Of a stretch of DNA of 64,000 nucleotides, positions 1-8,300 are shown in pieces. This DNA is from Globisporangium splendens (lineage: Eukaryota > Oomycota > Peronosporomycetes > Pythiales > Pythiaceae). A program made the translations under genes and the position numbers. The stretch lies in the NCBI GenBank assembly GCA_006386115.1, contig VFIW01000010.1:831229-895228 (forward strand), in the 5' to 3' direction. The notes under the pieces were generated by a model. It was not told the origin of the DNA, ran no database searches, and was given only the letters and a program-made list of their open reading frames with translations. Each line of letters opens with the position of its first letter. Within the stretch, counting starts at the first letter, position 1.

Positions 1-1612
1 ACTGCGGCGTCATCATGATGAAGCCGAACGCGTACACGAAACTCGTCAAACTGGACACAACCCACGAGTACCAGCCCTTGTGCACGCCGTACGCGAGTGT
101 GTAGAACGCGTGTCCGACGATCAAAGGGTACAAAACGTACGAAAGGTGCGCGACGGCCACGCGATCGTGCTCGGCTGTCGGTGAGTCGTTATACGAGTCG
201 GCGCCAGAGATCACGATCTTGTTGTTCTCGTCGCGCGAGATCTTGATCGCCTTCTTGATCTTCCACGCCTCAATGAGCAGCGAGATGAACGAGCTCGCGA
301 GGATCATCCACGACGTGTCGTTGTCCATCAAGTACAGAAAGATCACGAGCTGGAAGAACGTGTTGAGCACAATCGTGCGTAGCGAGAGCCCTGCGAGCGA
401 CTTCTGGTTCTTCCAGAAGCTCACGTCGTTCTTGAACGCGAGGAAATCAAACAGCGAGTGCAGCAGCGACACGCACACCGTGAGACCGAGCAAATACGGG
501 TTCGTCTCGATAAACATCTCCTTCATCTTGTCCGTGTCCTTCTTGGTCGACGTGCCCGACGCCTGCTGGTTCTTGAAATTCTGCTCCATCTGCGTGTACA
601 GCGCGAATTTGTACAAGTGCAGCGGGTAGAATGAGAGCTCGAGCGGCAACGCGGTCACCGAGTTGTTCACCGGTAGCAAGTGGTCTTCCAGGATCCAAAA
701 CTCGTTCATGTACAGAACGGGGAGATAGAGTTGTGCGTCGTGGTTGACGTGCATGCCTGTTGCAAGGAACGGAGGCGGCTTGAGCTTCGCAGAGTACACG
801 TTGGCGTCGTGCACGACGTTGATCGCGAACGCAGGCTTCCACATCGACACGTACGTGTTGTCCTCGCCTTCCATAGTCGTAGCGCCCGCTTGCTCTTCTT
901 CTTCTTCTTCCTTCACAGATTCCAGCAGATTGCGCTTCTTCGTGGCTTTCACGCGCGGGCGGAAGGTCGTGAGCTCGATAGTGCTGTTGAGACTGGCCAT
1001 GCGGTCGTATGCTGAGTCCTCGGGGTTGGGCGAGAAGCCCTCCTTCGTAATAAACACGTGCGCGTACAGCGAGCCGTTGTTGAGCAGGTACTCGTCCACG
1101 GTCACATTGAGACTCTTGGCCCACACACCGTCTTCGTCTTCCGGGTTGCCCTGCGGGTCGTAGCGGATGTCCTTGATCCACCACATTAGCTGCTCCTGCT
1201 CGAACTCCGAGTTGAACTCGAAGCGCTCGTCGGGGGACACGTACACGCGCAGACTGAGCATGTCGCCGACCTGGAACGCGTTCTTGAACGACTTGAGAGG
1301 TTGCGGTGCTACGCCCTTGGCGCCGTTCTTCTGCTTCAGGTCGTGCTGCTGGAGGTTGAGCGCGTCGGGCGCGCTGCTGATGCCGCCGCCGGCCGGAGCG
1401 ACCGCGTCGCCGATAGGGTCGGCAGAGGGCGGGTTCATGGCGTCCTTGATGCGCGTGAGCGGACCGCCGCCGCCCGTGACTGACTGGATGAGGTACCAGA
1501 AGAGGATCATGCGCACCACCGGGAAGAGTCGGTCCCACAGCGTCTGCGGCTGCTCTGCGTTCGCATTGGCGTCATTCGCAGGCGCCTGAGGCGCGTTCGC
1601 GTTCGCTGCCAT
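1..1612 (-). CDS. CLPTM1-like multipass membrane protein, 3' end beyond window
   Basis: Seen: one open frame without introns from an ATG at 1612 to the window edge (537 codons). A hydrophobic segment lies at residues about 28-45 (VVRMILFWYLIQSV), followed by a Gly/Pro-rich linker. A large region predicted to be lumenal has an acidic run (EEEEE) near residue 237. A cluster of membrane segments starts near residue 370, with AFKNDVSFW, DNDTSWM and, at the edge, FGFIMMTPQ. Known: these are signatures of the CLPTM1/CRR9 family, ER or Golgi membrane proteins linked to receptor trafficking and lipid scrambling. Inferred: a normal host gene, probably missing its last 50-130 residues here. The start is chosen because the reading continues MAANANAPQ into the first membrane helix and no earlier in-frame ATG was seen. 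It is the only confident host gene in the window. Confidence 0.9.
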   Translation of the reverse strand, partial: MAANANAPQAPANDANANAEQPQTLWDRLFPVVRMILFWYLIQSVTGGGGPLTRIKDAMNPPSADPIGDAVAPAGGGISSAPDALNLQQHDLKQKNGAKGVAPQPLKSFKNAFQVGDMLSLRVYVSPDERFEFNSEFEQEQLMWWIKDIRYDPQGNPEDEDGVWAKSLNVTVDEYLLNNGSLYAHVFITKEGFSPNPEDSAYDRMASLNSTIELTTFRPRVKATKKRNLLESVKEEEEEEQAGATTMEGEDNTYVSMWKPAFAINVVHDANVYSAKLKPPPFLATGMHVNHDAQLYLPVLYMNEFWILEDHLLPVNNSVTALPLELSFYPLHLYKFALYTQMEQNFKNQQASGTSTKKDTDKMKEMFIETNPYLLGLTVCVSLLHSLFDFLAFKNDVSFWKNQKSLAGLSLRTIVLNTFFQLVIFLYLMDNDTSWMILASSFISLLIEAWKIKKAIKISRDENNKIVISGADSYNDSPTAEHDRVAVAHLSYVLYPLIVGHAFYTLAYGVHKGWYSWVVSSLTSFVYAFGFIMMTPQ

Positions 1613-1960
1613 GGAGGCGTCTCGAGGGGAAGTGCACAAGTGTGCACGCACACTGACAGTGAGACCTTGGGAGATGGGGGAAGAAATAAACGCACGATGT
1701 GATTGGCCGAAAACGATTTTGACCAATGAAGGAGGTGATGGGGATAAGAGAGGGAAAGTTGTTTTGGGCAAGCATTTTGGGTTTTTGTGCAAGTGGCAAA
1801 GCATAGAGAACGACACACCTCTAATCCTTACGGACAGTGTTTGTTGGCTCACGTTATCCAGCGTGCAGGTCGAGAGAGTTTGCTCCTCGGTTCTATGAGT
1901 AGGTTATTTGCGTGTACAACGGAGAGGTTAATGTCGACGCAAAACAATGCAGTTATTTCA
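1613..1960 (-). promoter_or_regulatory. Upstream region of the CLPTM1-like gene
   Basis: About 350 nt lie between the start codon and the first recognisable repeat. A CCAAT box on the minus strand (ATTGG at 1702-1706) sits about 90 nt upstream of the ATG, and a second CCAAT on the plus strand near 1722 faces the other way. No clear TATA box or oomycete initiator could be fixed by eye. No protein-coding signal was recognised, so promoter function is inferred from position. Confidence 0.35.
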
Positions 1961-2407
1961 TGTAAGTTCTAACTGGATAAAATCAAAACTGCGGCTCTGC
2001 GGTTGGTCGAAAGAAATGACCAGCTCACTCAATCCATCGATCAGCCAACCAATCAGCCATGTGAGGAGGCTTGAGTCTTTGATGGTAAATTGAGAAGTGA
2101 GATTGAGAAAACTGTTGAAGAAAAAAACTCAACTACTTCGTTGCTAGTCCTTGCTCCCCTTGGGGCTCTTCCTACTCGTGTTCTTTCACTTGCGTGCTAC
2201 TTGGTTTTTTACTGGATTTTCTCATATCTGATTTTTCTTCATTTTGTGTGGACAGGAGGGCTTCTAAGATAACAGATGGATTCTCGTCCTATCTTTACCT
2301 ATGCATAAACATACAATCATTCCTAAAGATGTCGTAATCATCTACCAACATTCCGATGTACCGAAATATTGGCACATTGTACCATCATGGTACCGTCGAC
2401 CCTTACA
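1961..2407 (-). repeat. Candidate 3' LTR of Gypsy remnant Gyp4
   Basis: Read on the minus strand, this 447-bp block begins TGTAAG and ends CTTACA, which are perfect inverted ends of the Gypsy type. A purine-rich stretch (GCGGGAGGA) lies just before its start, where a polypurine tract should be, and the integrase remnant Gyp4 lies upstream. Its partner LTR is not in the window and no target duplication could be checked, so the ends are an inference. The small open frames inside it look fortuitous. Confidence 0.45.
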
Positions 2408-3511
2408 TCCTCCCGCGATTGACTTCTCGTTGGAGCTGTTGATATTCTCCGACGAGAACATTCCAATGGGAGACGTTTTTGACGTTGTCTTCATTTTTGG
2501 TCGTAGTAGCGTTTCTGAGACTCTTGTGCTTGCTTAAGTTGCTTCTTCGCTTTGTCAATTATCTTTTCTCTCTCATCGTGGAAGGTTTTTGCAATCTCAG
2601 CAAGATCGGTTGTTTCTTTGCGTTTGCTTATCTTACTTGCTGCGGGTAGACCCACCGGATGACGCTCCTTACGTCCAGTGTCGATTTCAAACGGCGAAAG
2701 TCCAGTTGAAGCGCTGGTTAATGTTGTGTGAGCGTACTCTGTCGTTGCCAGTTTTTCTGTCCAGTCACGGCCGTGGTACGATGTCATGCACCGAAGAGCG
2801 TCTTCCAATATCAGGTTTTGTCGTTCAGTTTGACCATCAGCTTGGGCACGATGTGGCGTGGTCATGTTCAACTTGATTCCCATAATCTTCGCTAACGAGC
2901 ACCAAAAGTGCGACGTGAACTTCGGATCTCTGTCACTTATGATCACAGCTGGCATGCCGTGGTGGCGAACGACGTCATCGAAGAAGACGTGGGCAATTTT
3001 TTCTGCGTTGTCGGTAGTCTTGACTGCGACGTACTTGGCTCGCTTGGAGAGTTTGTCGACGACTGTGAAAATCGCATCGAATCCATTCGATTCTGGGAGT
3101 CCGGTGATGAAGTCCATTGAAACAACTTCCCAGCATTCCTCTGGGATAGCGATCGGAATCAGCTTGCCATTCTTCTTTGCATTGCTGTGCTTCCATCTTG
3201 CACATGTCTCACAGTTGCTGACGTAGTCATGGATGTCTTTTTCTATACTCTTCCAATAGTATCATTGCACAATTCGGAGGTATGTTCGACGGATACCTAG
3301 ATGAGCTGCGATGGCTGAATCGTGGAAACTCGTGATGATCTTCGTGCGAAGTTGATAGTCCTCAGGTACACACAAACGAAGAGTGTTATTCTGCGTGCGG
3401 AGATAGAGCGGCTCATCCATCTTTACGGACTTATCCGACGTGTCTTGGTTTTCTCATGCGTCGCGATACTTCTTATCCTTTTTACAAGCGCTGATGAAAG
3501 CATTGCGCTCG
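2408..3511 (-). pseudogene. Decayed Ty3/Gypsy integrase (Gyp4)
   Basis: Seen on the minus strand: a pre-integrase segment (MDEPLYLRTQNNTLRL), an H2C2 zinc finger (HDSAIAAH ... NCETCARWK, 3190-3325) and an integrase core with MDFITGLP, SDRDPKF and DGQTERQN (the D, D, E motifs). The frame ends at 2491, and TGA codons interrupt it at 3262-3264 and 3454-3456. The core from 3117 to 2491 is still open (208 codons). Gyp1 inserted at 3511 and removed the RT side, which was not found on Gyp1's far flank. This family differs from Gyp1-3: it has no recognisable chromodomain and its linker is short. Function is lost. Confidence 0.85.
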
Positions 3512-4162
3512 TGTAATGGGCTATACCTAGCCATTACATGAAGGTGGATCTGTTCACAGATCTAGTGTGCCACACACCACCTTCAGTGTGCATTGTGGAG
3601 AGACAATTAACAAACGGATTACGGTACGACAGTCCCCACATGCACATGTGACGTCATCCCATGACGTCACGAGCGCTCTCTGTGCTGATCAGTGCACAAT
3701 GTTGTTCACATGTACTAATCAGTACAGAGTGATGGCATCCATGTACTAATCAAGTACTGAGTGATGGTTCCTACTTGGGAAACTGCACTGGTGATGAGAC
3801 CGACGTGTGTCTGCCACCTAAAGTGAGTGGCTGTAGCCAATCACTTTGCAGTGAATTTTCCACGGGACTTCAAGTTCAAGCTTCTCGAAGATCTCGTGGG
3901 TTCAACCTCAGTGTACCCAAGGTTTTATATACCAGATTCATAGGTTTTATTGTGTATGTTTAGGTTTTAGTTATAAAACCTCTAGGAGCCCTTGGGGTTC
4001 ATTTACAAGTAGCGACAGGAACCATAACCTTTTCAATTCAGTTGCAAATTTTTTCTCAAGCCCTCAAGTCGTTCTTCTCTCCCTCCAAGTCGGGATTGCT
4101 TCCTCGTCGCACAAGCGTGTGTGCCGTGTTTTGGGGACTGTTTGGAACAGCGCCCCATTACA
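3512..4162 (+). repeat. Gyp1 5' LTR
   Basis: 651 bp, TGTAATGG ... CCATTACA. The first 27 bp form a hairpin: TGTAATGGGCTA against TAGCCATTACA, one bulged G. U3 has two TGACGTCA cores as 10-bp inverted arms (3648-3657 and 3661-3670) and a tandem ATGTACTAATCA repeat (near 3713 and 3740). A TATA-like TTTATATA lies near 3924-3931, with the probable transcription start shortly downstream. It is nearly identical to the Gyp2 LTRs. Confidence 0.92.
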
Positions 4163-4164
4163 CC

Positions 4165-4182
4165 TGGTAGCACTTCGAGCGG
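4165..4182 (+). promoter_or_regulatory. Gyp1 primer-binding site
   Basis: TGGTAGCACTTCGAGCGG begins 2 nt after the LTR end, starting with the TGG that pairs with a tRNA 3' CCA. The same 18-mer is present in Gyp2 (20571-20588, minus), and a variant starting CGGTAGCACT is in Gyp3. The tRNA was not identified. Confidence 0.75.
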
Positions 4183-4266
4183 TCCTTCCAGCGACCAAGC
4201 CAAGAAAGGTTTGACGAAGCGGCTTTGAGCACTTCGCGCATTCCTGTCCAAGACCTACTTCCGTCT

Positions 4267-5322
4267 ATGTCTGAGAACATGGAAGGAGTAGATGTGCCAC
4301 TCGGTCCAGCAGTACCGGAAACTGTCGAGTTGACGAATGAGTATTTTCCTCATTTGTCTCCTTATGAGTGGTCGGCGCTGGAGCGGATGCGAAACGTCAT
4401 CGGGGAGGCTGCTGTAATCAGCCTGCTACGATCGGCGTCTCCTGAAGACCAGAAGAACGCTGCGGTCAGTTTCATGCACCACGAGATTATTGAATCTCGA
4501 AAGCAGGTCGCAACCCCTGTTTCGTCCTTCAGGACGGTGCCGCTGAAGCTGGATGTGTCTCCGTATCGTGGCGGAGAGAACGAGCCTCTTTCGAGATGGT
4601 TCGTCGAGTTGGATGCAGCCACCACTGCAAGACAACTTCGTGACCCAATGCAGCAAGTGTTGTTCGCGATGTCCAACCTTGCGGGTCGTGCAAAGAGCTG
4701 GGCTTATGGGAAGCGTTTGTCGGATCCAAACTGCTTCTACAGCTACGAAGACTTCAAGGCGGAGCTCAAGGCAGCGTTTGAACCACCGCAGAGTGAGTTC
4801 CGTGCGCGTGCCGAGTTCCTCAAGCTTCGCCAAGGCCGTTTCGATCTGCATTCGTATGCACAACGAGCGCGCTTCTTGGTCTCAAGCATCGTGGACGAGC
4901 CGATTGACGTTCCAACGCAAGTTGTGACGTTCATGACGGGTCTGAACGACGGGCCAATCCGGAACCAATTGTTCCGTGAGTATCCCAAGACGCTGGACGA
5001 AGCCATCAGCCGTGCGATGCAAGAAGAGTTCAGCATCAAGCAAGCCAAGTTCCAAGGGTTTCCGTCAAGGCCACCAAGACAAGCGAATGTCGCGCACGAT
5101 GGCCCAGAGCCGATGGACATCTCGTACATTTCCACGCCTGGAAATGGACGTCCTCACAACGATGTAAAATGTTTCCGTTGTGGGAAGTCGGGTCACTTCG
5201 CTCGGAACTGCAAAGTGTCTTTGCCTGACCGGCAAACGACACAGGGTTTGCGCTCGAACAACTACGGTCGCGGCCGTGGGTTCGATCGTTCCCAACGTTC
5301 AAAAAACGGGAACGACCAGTAG
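4267..5322 (+). CDS. gag: Gyp1 Gag (capsid-nucleocapsid)
   Basis: 351 residues from the first ATG (MSENMEGVDV). The frame is open 14 codons further upstream but has no ATG there. Known role: assembles the cytoplasmic virus-like particle and packages element RNA. Seen: a retrotransposon Gag capsid domain (residues about 100-240, with RWFVELDAA and FYSYEDFKAELKAAFEPP) and a CCHC zinc knuckle CFRCGKSGHFARNC near residues 300-316, then an Arg/Gly/Asn-rich tail. The stop codon lies inside the frameshift hairpin. About 95% identical by eye to Gyp2 Gag. Confidence 0.93.
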   Translation: MSENMEGVDVPLGPAVPETVELTNEYFPHLSPYEWSALERMRNVIGEAAVISLLRSASPEDQKNAAVSFMHHEIIESRKQVATPVSSFRTVPLKLDVSPYRGGENEPLSRWFVELDAATTARQLRDPMQQVLFAMSNLAGRAKSWAYGKRLSDPNCFYSYEDFKAELKAAFEPPQSEFRARAEFLKLRQGRFDLHSYAQRARFLVSSIVDEPIDVPTQVVTFMTGLNDGPIRNQLFREYPKTLDEAISRAMQEEFSIKQAKFQGFPSRPPRQANVAHDGPEPMDISYISTPGNGRPHNDVKCFRCGKSGHFARNCKVSLPDRQTTQGLRSNNYGRGRGFDRSQRSKNGNDQ

Positions 5323-5341
5323 GGGCGGGGCCTCCTACTGG
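5301..5341 (+). promoter_or_regulatory. -1 ribosomal frameshift cassette between gag and pol
   Basis: Heptamer A-AAA-AAC at 5301-5307 is exactly in the Gag codon phase (X-XXY-YYZ). After an 8-nt spacer comes a perfect 8-bp stem, CCAGTAGG (5316-5323) with CCTACTGG (5334-5341), loop 10 nt. The Gag TAG stop is within the stem. The pol frame is open from the heptamer onward with no ATG before the protease, so -1 frameshifting is the evident route to Gag-Pol. Known: this heptamer is an efficient -1 site in retroviruses and coronaviruses. Confidence 0.85.
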
Positions 5342-8300
5342 GCTCGAAAAGAGGACTGTGTTTGTGGATACACAGGACTCTGGCCCCAATGTGCATGATG
5401 CGCATGCAGTTTCCACGAGGGAGAACAGTGTCAGTCAAACGTCAAGTTTGATCGTTCTCAAAGTTCAAGTAGACGGTATTGCAACGCCTCTACGAGCTTT
5501 GGTTGACACTGGTGCGTCGAACAATTTTGTTCGAAATGAAGTGATCGTCAGGCATGGTGTCTTCGTGCCTGATGCGAATGAAGACAAGACGATGATTATC
5601 CGGTTGGCCAACTGGTCGACTGTGAAGATGCCAAAGCGCGTGGTGCGCTTGGCAATCAAGTGTGAAGATTTCCGAGGTGAAGACGAGTTCATTTTACTCG
5701 ACCTCGATGACAAGTTTGATCTGATTCTGGGAATGCCGTGGTTGAAGCGTTATCAACCTAGCATTGACTGGATGAAGATGAAGATCTCCGTTGACAAGTC
5801 ACGTGATGTTGACTTGTGCTGCACAACAACGGACGAAGTGGTGTGGGTGTACACATCTGTGGAAGAGATCCCGGATGACCCTCGTGATATTGCGGTGTGC
5901 GATGGCCCCCCATGTTCACGAGCGGTACCCATCTTGAAGAAGACTACTGGAGGTGGAGCAGTCAGGCGCCAACAAAAGACTGTCTCCTTTGCCATCGACC
6001 CCATGGGTGAGGCGATGTGCGTGGAAGAAACGAATGGGAAAAGAGCCGAAGAGCCATCCCGAGAGAAGAAGAAGAAGACCAGCAAGAAGAGTGTCCCGTG
6101 TGCCCCTGATGAAGGTACATGTTACGGTGACGAAGGAAGTGTCCAAGCACAAGACATTTCAAGCGAGTTTGCGAATATCGCGGTCTACAATGAAGATGGT
6201 GACAGCAACGTAATGCGTCACATTGAAGTCGAAAATCCTCCAAGCTCAGTCGAAGAGTTGATTTCCTTGCCATGGATGAGCAAGAAGACGCTGAAGCGTA
6301 GCCTAGCGAAAGGCGAAATTTCGCAGGTCTGCATGATCGTCGATGTTGACGACGCAGAAGACATCAACACGGTATCAGCAACGGAGGCTGAAGTGTTCGA
6401 TGAGAAGACACGGAAGGAAAGGTTCGAGGAGCAGTCATGGGACGGTCTCAAAACGAACCCCGTGTATGAACTTGTCAAGGAATATGAGGACATATTCCCA
6501 GACAAGGTGCCGGACGAACTGCCATTCGATAGAGGCATTCGTCATGAGATTGACATACTTCCTGGCACGAAGTATTGTATCACACGGCAGTGGCCGTTGC
6601 CAAGAGAACAAGTCGTTGCGATCGACGAGTTCTTTGCGCAACGTGCTAAGGCTGGGCATGTGCGAGAGAGCAAGTCTCCACATTGCAGCCCAACCTTCTG
6701 TGTGAAGAAGGCAACTGGTGGTTGGCGCATCGTTCACGCTTTCAACAGGCTGAACGACGCTACCATTCCAGCCCAAACTCCGGTTCCACGCAAGGATATG
6801 ATCCTTGATGGAATGGTTGGCAGTACTGTCTTTAGTGCTATCGATCTGAAAGATGGGTTCTATCAGATTCGAATGCGCGAAGATGATGTACCACTGACCG
6901 CAGTGAGTACCTCGAGTGGTATGCTGTGGGAATGGATGGTGATGCCACAGGGTTTGAGGAATGCTCCTGCAACCTTCAATCGAATGGTCACGAACGTTCT
7001 TCGTCCTTTGCGAACATTTGCACCGAGTTACTTTGACGATATTTTCGTTCATAGTAAGTCCGCGAATGGGAAATCTGATGTCGATGTTCATCTAGATCAT
7101 CTTCGTCAAGTCTTCCAGGTCGTGCGTGAAAACAAACTCTACGCAAACTTGAAGAAGTGCATGTTCTTCGCCCCCGAGATCCCTGTTCTCGGTTGTTTTG
7201 TGGGCAAGAGCGGTGTTCGAGCCGATCCGGAGAAGGTCAAAGCTATTGACGATTGGCCTGTGCCTCAGAATGTCAAACAGCTGAGACAATGGTTGGGTTT
7301 GGCCAATTACTTGCACAAGTACACGCGCAATTATGCAGCGTTGGTGCAACCCCTCACACGGCTCTTGAAGAAAGACGTTGAGTGGAAGTGGTCGAGAGAC
7401 CATGAGACGGCGTTCGAAGAAGTCAAGAGGAGTCTTCGAGAAGCTCCTGTGTTGGCTCTGCCAAACCACGACAAGCCGTTCCACGTCGTCTGTGATGCGA
7501 GCGACTATGCCATCGGTTGCACATTGATGCAACACGATGATGAGGGTCATGAGCGAGTTGTGTCGTATCAGTCACGACAACTCCGACCCGCAGAACGGAA
7601 CTACCCAGTTCATGACAAAGAACTTCTGGCGATGAAGTATTCTTTGGTCAAGTTCCGTGTGTATCTGCTTGGAGAGGAGCGCTTTGCGATCTACACAGAT
7701 CATGCGTCGCTGCGTACAGCGGTAAAGACTCCTCACTTGTCGCAAAGAATGGCGAGATGGTTCTCCTTCTTTGCAGAGTACAACTTTGTTGTACACTACA
7801 AGCCAGGCAAGACGAACATCTTAGCCGATGCGCTTTCAAGACGTCCGGATTACGATCCGAAGACCAAGAGTGAAGACACGGACGGAGCGTGTCGACTCTG
7901 TGAAGATGTTCAAGCGATCGCAGTGCAAGCTACGACTACAGTGCGAGAAGACATTGTCGAAGGGTACAAGTCTGACGAAACATGTCAGGACTTGTTGAAG
8001 TATTTCAAGGACCCTTCGGACAGAGCACTGCAAGGTCTTCCGTCACGCACAAGGTCGCGAGTTCACCGCTTCCGAGTACACAATGGGTTGTTGTACTACG
8101 CGGTTGAACAAGGGGATACAGCAAGGGTTGTTGTTCCCAACGACGAAGGTCTGCGTCATCGACTCTTGTATGAGTACCATGACAGTCCTTCGGGTGGCCA
8201 CCTCGGACGTGAGAAAACGTTTCTCAGTCTTTCCCGGGATTACTACTGGCCACACATGTACAAGTGGGTGCGCAAGTATGTGAGGACTTGCGAGATCTGC

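Noticed and set aside
219..1589. Several plus- and minus-strand frames of 60-363 codons over the first 1.6 kb
   Set aside because: They are other-frame shadows of the CLPTM1-like gene; none shows a domain, and the CLPTM1 frame explains the codon pattern.
2090..2537. Small plus-strand frames of 60 and 78 codons
   Set aside because: No domain or start context; they lie in the candidate Gyp4 LTR and its flank.
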